From: Verrucomicrobiales bacterium
Lineage (GTDB): Bacteria; Verrucomicrobiota; Verrucomicrobiia; Verrucomicrobiales; SLCJ01
Direction of reading: 5' to 3'
Assembly: GCA_024636835.1 (NCBI GenBank)
Contig: JAGXGH010000078.1
Span: 1 to 47,150, forward strand
Length of the DNA: 47,150 bases
A program made the position numbers and the translations under genes. The notes beneath the pieces were generated by a model that had not been told where the DNA came from, ran no database searches, and saw only the letters and a list, made by a program, of their open reading frames with translations. Positions 41,682 through 47,150 of the stretch are shown one piece after another. Within the stretch, counting starts at the first letter, position 1. Each line of letters starts with the position of its first letter.

Positions 41682-42155
41682 TCATTCTTCAGTTTCGCGA
41701 TCCTCCTTTTTGAACCATTGCTCGTAAACCCTAGCTCGAGCGAGAACATCTGCCTTTGGCGCATCTCCAGAGTAATCAACGCAACATTTCACATAGGGTG
41801 CGCCGTCGGAAAAAATATTGACTGCAAATATTGCAACAACCTCCCATGTGCCCACATCATCTTTGGTCTTCTTACGCCACAAAATATAGGAACCTAGAGA
41901 CGGGTTTTCAAGAAGACCGAATCGAGCAATCAATTTACTTTTCATCTCCGAGGTATCGACAACGGAAACCTCATTATCTTTAAGTATGCGAAAGAATTCC
42001 GGGATGCTGACAGTGTTTGCTCTGTCCCCATACATTAAAGCTCGATACCCCTGAACGTTAGAAGCCAAGCAGGTTGAAGATGTGTGTATTAACGTGCCGA
42101 ACAGGACTAATGCGAAACAATTTTTGAGTAACGAGAAACGATAGGGGTTCGTCAT
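41682..42155 (-). CDS. Exported hypothetical protein
   Basis: 157 residues. A signal peptide, NCFALVLFGTLIHTSSTCLA, is followed by about 125 residues with no recognised domain. Distinctive stretches are ANTVSIPEFFRILKDNEVSV, SYILWRKKTKDDVGTWEVVA and PYVKCCVDYSG with two adjacent cysteines. The gene seems richer in A and T than rplU-rpmA beside it, which may reflect recent acquisition. It sits between tRNA-Pro and the ribosomal genes on the same strand, but the rpmA terminator separates it from them. Confidence 0.65.
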   Translation of the reverse strand: MTNPYRFSLLKNCFALVLFGTLIHTSSTCLASNVQGYRALMYGDRANTVSIPEFFRILKDNEVSVVDTSEMKSKLIARFGLLENPSLGSYILWRKKTKDDVGTWEVVAIFAVNIFSDGAPYVKCCVDYSGDAPKADVLARARVYEQWFKKEDRETEE

Positions 42156-42206
42156 TTTGAGAAATTAACACACGTGTTCAATATCTCAATCAGTAGAGAC
42201 AAAAAA

Positions 42207-42231
42207 AGCCACTCGGCGGAACCGAGTGGCT
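42207..42231 (-). terminator. Rho-independent terminator of rplU-rpmA
   Basis: AGCCACTCGG (42207-42216) pairs perfectly with CCGAGTGGCT (42222-42231). On the minus strand a run of T follows. It lies 28 bp past the rpmA stop. Confidence 0.9.
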
Positions 42232-42258
42232 GTTAAATTTGGTATCTCGTGATGAAAG

Positions 42259-42528
42259 TTAGTTGGCGGCTACTGCCTCAACAACTGGAGCATCGACATT
42301 GATGCGGCGACCGTTCTGGTCGAAGCGCACCACGCCGTCGGTGAGGGCGAAAAGTGTGTAGTCTCTTCCGCATCCGACGTTCTTACCTGGCTTCCATTTG
42401 GTGCCAGTTTGACGGATGAGAATGTTTCCTGCGATAACGCGCTCGCTACCGAATTTCTTCACGCCGCGGCGTTTGCTGTTTGAGTCGCGGCCGTTCTTGA
42501 CGGAACCTTGTCCTTTTTTATGTGCCAT
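42259..42528 (-). CDS. rpmA: 50S ribosomal protein L27
   Basis: 89 residues. Starts [20 protein letters not shown] and continues [33 protein letters not shown]; normal bL27. The N-terminus begins directly with AHKKG, so it lacks the cleaved leader found in Firmicutes and reaches the peptidyl-transferase centre as in E. coli. It follows rplU by 40 bp in the usual order. Confidence 0.98.
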   Translation of the reverse strand: MAHKKGQGSVKNGRDSNSKRRGVKKFGSERVIAGNILIRQTGTKWKPGKNVGCGRDYTLFALTDGVVRFDQNGRRINVDAPVVEAVAAN

Positions 42529-42568
42529 GGAATCAGTCTGGGTAAATGATGAAAATCAGCGAAGCAGT

Positions 42569-42871
42569 TTAGGCCGAGATGGTCTTGATCTGCAAGCGGG
42601 TGAGTTGGCGGCGATGGCCTTTGGTTTTGTGATAACCTTTACGGCGCTTGAATTTGAAGGCGATGACCTTCTTCGCGCGGTGTTGGTCGATAACTTCTGC
42701 GGTTACGGTAGCGCCTTCCACGAGTGGAGCGCCTGCTTTACCGCCAGCGAAAAGCACTTGATCGAATGATGCTTCAGCACCGACTTCGAGATTAAGCTTC
42801 TCGACGTCGATTTTGTCGCCTTCTGAAACGCGGTATTGCTTGCCGCCGGTCTTGAAAATTGCGTATGCCAT
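42569..42871 (-). CDS. rplU: 50S ribosomal protein L21
   Basis: 100 residues from ATG 42871, with a clear GGAGG a few bases upstream, which decides the start over a longer frame. bL21 features are [29 protein letters not shown] and the basic C-terminal [20 protein letters not shown]. It binds 23S rRNA. First gene of rplU-rpmA. Confidence 0.98.
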   Translation of the reverse strand: MAYAIFKTGGKQYRVSEGDKIDVEKLNLEVGAEASFDQVLFAGGKAGAPLVEGATVTAEVIDQHRAKKVIAFKFKRRKGYHKTKGHRRQLTRLQIKTISA

Positions 42872-43029
42872 GATGGTTCCTCCGTTAGTAGGTGGGCGCG
42901 AAACCTTCCACACGCTCTGACCATCGGCAAGAGGAAATTTACACGGTATTAGGGTATTTTTAGAATTTTCGCCTTTCCTGCGAAAATTTGGTCGCTCAGA
43001 CGGATGATTTCCCGGTTTTCATGGCTCGG

Positions 43030-43046
43030 GTCGGCAGGATGCCGAC
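43030..43046. repeat. GTCGGC-N5-GCCGAC hairpin, copy 2
   Basis: GTCGGCA and TGCCGAC flank a 3-nt loop. It shares arms with 38482-38498. Located between the divergent rplU and epimerase genes. Confidence 0.4.
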
Positions 43047-43092
43047 TTCACGGAGCTGGGTTAATTCAGCTTGCTGACAGCTTCATTGTCGA

Positions 43093-43120
43093 TTGACCTT
43101 GGGGTGTCCCCGCCTAGGCT
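43093..43120 (+). promoter_or_regulatory. Candidate near-leaderless promoter of the epimerase gene
   Basis: TTGACC (43093-43098) and TAGGCT (43115-43120) with 16-bp spacing would start transcription within a few bases of the ATG at 43129. No ribosome-binding site is visible, which fits a leaderless mRNA. Confidence 0.4.
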
Positions 43121-43128
43121 ATCCGTGC

Positions 43129-44076
43129 ATGAAAATTTTGATCACAGGTGGAGCCGGGTTTATCGGATCGCACAGCGCGAAGCGCTTTGGCGAGATGGGG
43201 CATGAGATTGTCGTTCTCGATGATTTCAATGATTACTATGATCCGGAGATCAAACGTCAGAACATTGCGGAGCGCGTTCCGGCGGGGTCTGTGGTGATCG
43301 AAGGCGACATCCGCAATAAGGACGATGTGCGCCGCGCATTCGATGAGGGTATTGACGCGGTGATTCACTTGGCAGCTCGTGCTGGTGTTCGCCCATCTCT
43401 GGAAGACCCTGAGCTTTATCTTTCGACGAATATTAATGGAACGTTTAACGTGATGGACGAGGCACGTCAGCGGGGTGTGAAAAAGGTGCTCTTTGCTTCG
43501 AGCTCGTCGGTATATGGTTTGAACGATAAAGTGCCCTTCGCTGAGGACGACTTGCTTCAGAAAACAATCTCACCTTATGCGATGACGAAGTTGGCAGGTG
43601 AGCACATCTGCTCAAATTTCAGCCATCTTCACGGGATGCAGATTGTCTGTTTGCGCTTTTTTACGGTGTATGGCCCCGGGCAGCGTCCAGATTTGGCGAT
43701 CCATAAGTTCAGTCAGAAAATCTGGGACGGTAAGCCGATTGACCAATACGGAGACGGCAGCACGGAGCGCGATTACACTTACGTGGATGACATCGTCGAC
43801 GGTATCGTGGCGTCGTTCAATTACGATAAGAAGCAGTTTGATATCTTTAACCTTGGTGAGTCGCAGACGACGAAACTTCACGAATTGATCTCGGGGATTG
43901 AGGACGCGATCGGCAAGAAGGCGATCATCAATTTGATGCCGGAACAGCCAGGCGACGTGCCTCGCACTTTTGCGGATATTTCGAAGTCGAAGGAGCTTCT
44001 CGGCTATAATCCGCAAACCAAAATCCGCGAGGGCTTGCCGAAATTTGCCGAGTGGTTCATTGCACGACAGAAGTGA
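43129..44076 (+). CDS. NAD-dependent UDP-sugar 4-epimerase (UDP-glucuronate epimerase-like)
   Basis: 315 residues from ATG 43129; a TTG 36 bp upstream would include promoter sequence. The extended SDR fold starts KILITGGAGFIGSHSAKRF (NAD loop GGAGFIG) with LDDFNDYYDPEIKRQNI. HLAARAGVRPSLEDPELYL is typical of the GAE/CapI branch, and ASSSSVYG plus SPYAMTK carries the Ser, Tyr and Lys of the active site. RFFTVYGPGQRPDLAIHKF and GDGSTERDYTYVDD follow. It probably makes UDP-galacturonate or a related sugar for surface polysaccharide. It follows the divergent rplU promoter region and precedes an unusual inverted repeat. Confidence 0.92.
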   Translation: MKILITGGAGFIGSHSAKRFGEMGHEIVVLDDFNDYYDPEIKRQNIAERVPAGSVVIEGDIRNKDDVRRAFDEGIDAVIHLAARAGVRPSLEDPELYLSTNINGTFNVMDEARQRGVKKVLFASSSSVYGLNDKVPFAEDDLLQKTISPYAMTKLAGEHICSNFSHLHGMQIVCLRFFTVYGPGQRPDLAIHKFSQKIWDGKPIDQYGDGSTERDYTYVDDIVDGIVASFNYDKKQFDIFNLGESQTTKLHELISGIEDAIGKKAIINLMPEQPGDVPRTFADISKSKELLGYNPQTKIREGLPKFAEWFIARQK

Positions 44077-44130
44077 GTATTTTTAAAGGGGCGCTGAGGT
44101 TCAAGGAACCAGGCGTTCGTGAAAGCCGGA

Positions 44131-44200
44131 CCGGGCACCTCCGTTGCCCGAGTGTTGATGGAAAATATGAGCGATTAGCTTGGGCAACAGGGGTGCCCGG
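44131..44200. repeat. 19-bp near-perfect inverted repeat between the epimerase and peptidase genes
   Basis: CCGGGCACCTCCGTTGCCC (44131-44149) faces GGGCAACAGGGGTGCCCGG (44182-44200) with two differences across a 32-nt loop. There is no T-tract. Its GGGCACC/GGTGCCC ends match the repeat after clpX. Confidence 0.6.
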
Positions 44201-44234
44201 GGCGTATGTAACTCTGACCATTACTTAGCGTTTT

Positions 44235-45395
44235 ATGACTCCTTCATTTCCTCATAGTGCCGTTGAACTGCTTCAGCGGCTAGTTCGTATCCCTAGCGTG
44301 AACCCTGAGGGGGCCACCGAAAAGGAGCATGAGTTCTGTGGTGAGCAGAAGATTGCACGAGATGTCGCTGCTATTTTGCGTGAGCTGGGTGCCGAAGTTC
44401 ACTTCGATGATGTGCTCGAGGGGCGTCCGAATGTGATCGGGCGATTCCCTTGCTCGACGGACGAGCCCAAAGTGCGCCTGCTACTGGCACCGCATTTGGA
44501 CACGGTAGGGATTTCGGGAATGACCATCGATCCTTTTGGTGGTGAGCTGCGCGATGGGAAGGTTTGGGGGAGGGGTGCCTCGGATACCAAGGGGACTGCC
44601 GCTGCGATGTTGTGGTGCCTTCACGAAATGTCCGATGAGTTGGCGCAGTTGCCGATTGAGGTGACCTTTGTCGGCTTGATGGGCGAAGAAACCGGTCAGC
44701 CTGGATCGATTGATTTTGGCGCGCGATATGGTGATCGCTATGACTTCGCAATTGTCGGCGAACCGACCGATTGCCAATTCGTCAATGCGCACAAAGGATG
44801 TGTTTGGGTGGAAGTGGCGATGCACGGACAGGCGGCACATGCATCGACGCCGGAGAAAGGAGACAGCGCGCTACTGAGCCTTGCGGAGCTTTCGCTCGCG
44901 GTAGTGAAGGATTTTCAAGCTGAGCTCAAGGACAAGTATACCCACCCGCTACTCGGATCACCGACGGTGAACGTCGGTCAGTTTTCTTCAGGGACGCGAC
45001 CAAATATTGTGCCGGATCGTGCGCGTGCTGTGTTTGATTTCCGCATCACTCCGGCGCTCTTCGACGCTGACCCCGTGAAGTTACTGAAGCGGTTTATTGA
45101 GTCGCGTAGTGACAAGCGCTTCCATCTTTACGAGATTTGCAAATGCGCGGCGATGCTCACCGAGCCGGATAACCCGATTCTCGGAGCCCTGCAGCGAGGG
45201 ACTGGTGGGGAACTGGTTACGGCTCCGTGGTTTTGCGATGGCGCGCATCTCGGTATGGCGGGAATTCCCTCGGTAGCGGCGGGTCCGGGATCGATTGCCC
45301 AAGCCCACACCGCAGACGAGTTTCTCGCCATTGATGATCTTGAAGCTGGTGTGCAGTTTTATCGCAAGTGTATAGAGGCGGTGGCGGCAATATAA
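44235..45395 (+). CDS. M20-family metallopeptidase (ArgE/DapE type deacylase)
   Basis: 386 residues. The two-zinc site of M20 enzymes is complete: His87 and Asp89 in APHLDTVGIS, Asp117 in GRGASDTKGTAAAML, Glu151-Glu152 in LMGEETGQPGS, Glu176 in VGEPTDC, and a C-terminal His in AQAHTADEF. The dimerisation domain (GCVWVEVAMHGQAAHASTPE) lies between. It most resembles acetylornithine deacetylase / succinyl-diaminopimelate desuccinylase proteins, which remove an acyl group from an amino acid; which one cannot be settled, as no arg or dap gene is adjacent. Cytoplasmic. It ends at a strong bidirectional terminator. Confidence 0.9.
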   Translation: MTPSFPHSAVELLQRLVRIPSVNPEGATEKEHEFCGEQKIARDVAAILRELGAEVHFDDVLEGRPNVIGRFPCSTDEPKVRLLLAPHLDTVGISGMTIDPFGGELRDGKVWGRGASDTKGTAAAMLWCLHEMSDELAQLPIEVTFVGLMGEETGQPGSIDFGARYGDRYDFAIVGEPTDCQFVNAHKGCVWVEVAMHGQAAHASTPEKGDSALLSLAELSLAVVKDFQAELKDKYTHPLLGSPTVNVGQFSSGTRPNIVPDRARAVFDFRITPALFDADPVKLLKRFIESRSDKRFHLYEICKCAAMLTEPDNPILGALQRGTGGELVTAPWFCDGAHLGMAGIPSVAAGPGSIAQAHTADEFLAIDDLEAGVQFYRKCIEAVAAI

Positions 45396-45426
45396 TGCCA
45401 TTTTTACAGTGATCAGCGACAAACGC

Positions 45427-45461
45427 AAAGAGGCAGAGTGGATGTACCACTCTGCCTCTTT
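45427..45461. terminator. Bidirectional terminator
   Basis: A 15-bp perfect stem, AAAGAGGCAGAGTGG (45427-45441) with CCACTCTGCCTCTTT (45447-45461), around a 5-nt loop. It serves both the M20 gene (plus) and the HTH gene (minus), which converge here. Confidence 0.9.
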
Positions 45462-45484
45462 GTTTAAAAATACCAGGTGAGCAA

Positions 45485-45865
45485 TTATTTGCGTGGCTTG
45501 GTAAGTCCAGCGCTACGTTTGATATTGTTCACTGTTGCCGTGGAGACGCCGAACTGATCTGCTACAGCGGCGGCTGTGGCTCCGGATTTGAGTGCCGCAG
45601 CGACTTCCTTCTTTTGAGCTGCGGTAAGCACCGTGCGCTTGCTTCTGCTTGCGGGGGATTTTTGGGCTGACCCGCCGCGACGGCTGAGAAGTTCGCTAAG
45701 GGTCATGTTAATTCCCTTCGCCTGAAGTGCTTTTACAGTTTCACTAAGGTCGGAGACCTCGTCGATCACTGCTTGTGCGGCTTGGGTTGCTTTAACAACG
45801 ATTGGATCGTTTAATTTAAGACCACGTGGGGCCTTTACAGTAATTTTCATGCTCTTCTTTGACAT
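45485..45865 (-). CDS. Small helix-turn-helix protein (resolvase/Hin-like HTH)
   Basis: 126 residues. The N-terminal half (KAPRGLKLNDPIVVKATQAA, VIDEVSDLSETVKALQAKGI) looks helical with no known domain. A Ser/Arg-rich linker follows (RRGGSAQKSPASRSKRTVLT), then a C-terminal HTH: AAQKKEVAAALKSGATAAAV then ADQFGVSTATVNNIKRSAGL, like the Hin/resolvase or transposase DNA-binding helices. It has no recombinase catalytic domain, so it is probably a DNA-binding regulator. Start ATG 45865; an internal ATG five codons later is possible. Confidence 0.7.
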   Translation of the reverse strand: MSKKSMKITVKAPRGLKLNDPIVVKATQAAQAVIDEVSDLSETVKALQAKGINMTLSELLSRRGGSAQKSPASRSKRTVLTAAQKKEVAAALKSGATAAAVADQFGVSTATVNNIKRSAGLTKPRK

Positions 45866-45916
45866 AATCCTTAATCAACTCGCAATGGCGTAATGTGCAA
45901 CAAATATTATTTATAA

Positions 45917-46465
45917 TTAACGGAGCGATGATCTTAGCCAACAGGTGAGATCCCAAGGGTCATTAAAAACCGGATCGGCATTTTCCCAATAGGCTGGGAT
46001 TTGTTCATCTGGAAAGTAGCCTGCCAAGGTTTTGCGGTAACGTTTTGCTAAACTAAACTCCGAAAATGTGCCGTCTCCGCCGGGGAGGAAAATAATCACA
46101 TCGCTGCTGAGGATGTTAATGTGATTTCGAGACATGGATGATGTTCCGGTGATGCCGCCCAGCGGGAGGTGGGTGTGGATGGCAATTTCCACGTAGGGAT
46201 TTGGATAACCAAGTCTTTCCACACGCTGGTCACCATCGCTGTCTCCAGGTAGGATGCCAAGGACGCGGCCATGCCCTTGTCCCCTCGCACGGACGAATGA
46301 ACGGGATACGGCTTCCATGGCACCCCCGCCGCCGCCGGTTAACAGATTCACCCCTTCGCCGGCAAGTACGCGTCCGACCTCGACGGCGAGTTCATCGTGT
46401 GCTTCCGAGCCGGAGCCCATGACGCCGACGACGGGCAAACGAGTGACTTTTGGGTGGATGGGCAT
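45917..46465 (-). CDS. LOG-family (SLOG superfamily) protein
   Basis: 182 residues. A Rossmann-like fold with VVGVMGSGSEAHDELAVEVG, the glycine loop LTGGGGGAMEAVSRSF and the PGGDGTFSEFSLA motif that corresponds to PGGxGTxxE of LOG proteins. Known members are cytokinin-type nucleotide phosphoribohydrolases and molybdenum-cofactor carrier proteins, and many bacterial ones bind unknown nucleotides. The exact substrate is open. It lies between the exonuclease and HTH genes on the minus strand. Confidence 0.85.
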   Translation of the reverse strand: MPIHPKVTRLPVVGVMGSGSEAHDELAVEVGRVLAGEGVNLLTGGGGGAMEAVSRSFVRARGQGHGRVLGILPGDSDGDQRVERLGYPNPYVEIAIHTHLPLGGITGTSSMSRNHINILSSDVIIFLPGGDGTFSEFSLAKRYRKTLAGYFPDEQIPAYWENADPVFNDPWDLTCWLRSSLR

Positions 46466-46501
46466 GATAAAGATTCAAAAGTGCTTGGGTAGTCGGGGGT
46501 G

Positions 46502-47047
46502 CTACTTTGCTGATTTCCACGGGATTTCAACGGAGACGTCCCGGTCGGCTTTGTCGCGGAATTTTATAAATCCGTTTTCTACTCCATATTCGTGAACGTA
46601 GCGCGTAACTTTTACATCGTAAGCGCAGTATTCGGCGATTTCCTTAATCTTTCCTTCACGCCACCATTTGATCGCTTGGAGCCCTTCTGCGGTCTTTCCT
46701 GCACCTATAGATGCTTCTGCGACGGAGTCTAGTTTCGGGCGAATACCACACTCCTTTTCGATACTAAGCATGAGGTCGAGGTTGCGGGTTTGGCTTTCGA
46801 TTTCAAAAACGGAATACGCCTGAAGCACGGCGTAGTCGAAGTATATATGATTGTAACCAACGACAAGATCGGCGCCTTTTAGTTGTTCTATTAACTCCTC
46901 GGCTTGATGTTCTGCATAAATTTTATACGTTGCGAGCGCGGTACTGTAAGTAACGCCTACCGACATGCCCATCCGGTCTTTATGCCCCCACCCGCCGACA
47001 TCGTTGGCCGAGCGTTGAGTTTCCAGATCGAAATATACAATATCCAT
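46502..47047 (-). CDS. DEDD-type 3'-5' exonuclease-like RNase H-fold protein
   Basis: 181 residues. The acidic motifs of the DEDD fold are present: Exo I MDIVYFDLET (Asp and Glu), Exo II VVGYNHIYFDYAVL (Asp) and Exo III YCAYDVKVTRYV (Asp). It resembles the stand-alone RNase H-like domains (YprB type) often placed beside helicases. No helicase is visible here, but the next gene upstream is cut off by the window edge. Probable nuclease of RNA or DNA. Confidence 0.8.
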   Translation of the reverse strand: MDIVYFDLETQRSANDVGGWGHKDRMGMSVGVTYSTALATYKIYAEHQAEELIEQLKGADLVVGYNHIYFDYAVLQAYSVFEIESQTRNLDLMLSIEKECGIRPKLDSVAEASIGAGKTAEGLQAIKWWREGKIKEIAEYCAYDVKVTRYVHEYGVENGFIKFRDKADRDVSVEIPWKSAK

Positions 47048-47072
47048 GGCTATGAAAAATTCGGAGTAGAGT

Positions 47073-47150
47073 TTAGGCGTTTGTTTCTGGTGTGGACTTC
47101 CGGATAAGTTTCAGGCGGAAGCGGTCGTCGTAGTGTCCATTGTTGTAAGC
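47073..47150 (-). CDS. C-terminal end of a gene cut by the window edge
   Basis: The last 25 codons before a TAA at 47073 read AYNNGHYDDRFRLKLIRK then STPETNA on the minus strand, a protein-like sequence. It is 25 bp upstream of the exonuclease gene and would be its operon partner. No family can be named from this piece. Confidence 0.4.
   Translation of the reverse strand, partial: AYNNGHYDDRFRLKLIRKSTPETNA

Overview
The window looks like chromosomal DNA of a Verrucomicrobiota bacterium, probably a marine or aquatic member of Verrucomicrobiales. The evidence is indirect: a PEP-CTERM protein, a secreted protein with an SHD1-like domain, Tat-exported Gfo/Idh/MocA and DJ-1-like proteins, a secreted BSP-type metallopeptidase, many genes without a clear Shine-Dalgarno sequence, and moderate GC. 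No rRNA, CRISPR array or intact transposase was seen. There is one tRNA, tRNA-Pro(UGG).

Layout. 0.2-7.3 kb: msrB and cstA (minus), a lipoprotein transcribed away from cstA, an LpxH-like metallophosphoesterase, an SHD1-domain secreted protein, and hisF. 7.4-11 kb: a small protein, a XerC/D recombinase, and an ammonium transporter behind a very good sigma-54 promoter, followed by a repeat-rich gap. 11.2-14.3 kb: a minus-strand cluster of an enoyl reductase-like MDR protein, a BSP metallopeptidase and xseA. 14.5-21.7 kb: an ECF sigma factor with no anti-sigma neighbour, a secreted oxidoreductase, an exported DJ-1/PfpI protein, a tandem SPFH/band-7 pair, and a lactonase with rsuA. 21.8-28.8 kb: tilS, the protein quality-control set tig-clpP-clpX, a small EF-hand protein, and hflX.

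28.9-35.7 kb is the most distinctive accessory region. It holds a hipBA kinase toxin/antitoxin pair with repeated operator-like sites 50 bp apart, then a degenerate repeat region, then a tight minus-strand operon. That operon encodes a 919-residue protein (alkaline-phosphatase-superfamily hydrolase, TPR array, sulfotransferase-like P-loop domain), a tandem-GNAT protein and a PEP-CTERM surface protein. The GNAT frame continues directly from the 919-residue protein, with only one TAA between them and no ATG, GTG or TTG in the next 40 codons, although GNAT-like sequence begins at the stop.

36.5-47.15 kb: rpsB-tsf behind a structured leader, a GT2 glycosyltransferase, a frameshifted GT-C membrane glycosyltransferase, tRNA-Pro, rplU-rpmA, a UDP-sugar epimerase, an M20 peptidase, an HTH protein, a LOG-family protein, a DEDD exonuclease and the C-terminal end of one more gene.

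The intergenic gaps carry several families of short hairpin repeats. They include an 80-86 bp element with 12-bp perfect terminal inverted repeats (copies near 16.7 and 41.1 kb), a CTTTC/GAAAG hairpin family with at least four copies, and a GGGAGGGA-type repeat that occurs in inverted orientation around 41.2-41.4 kb.
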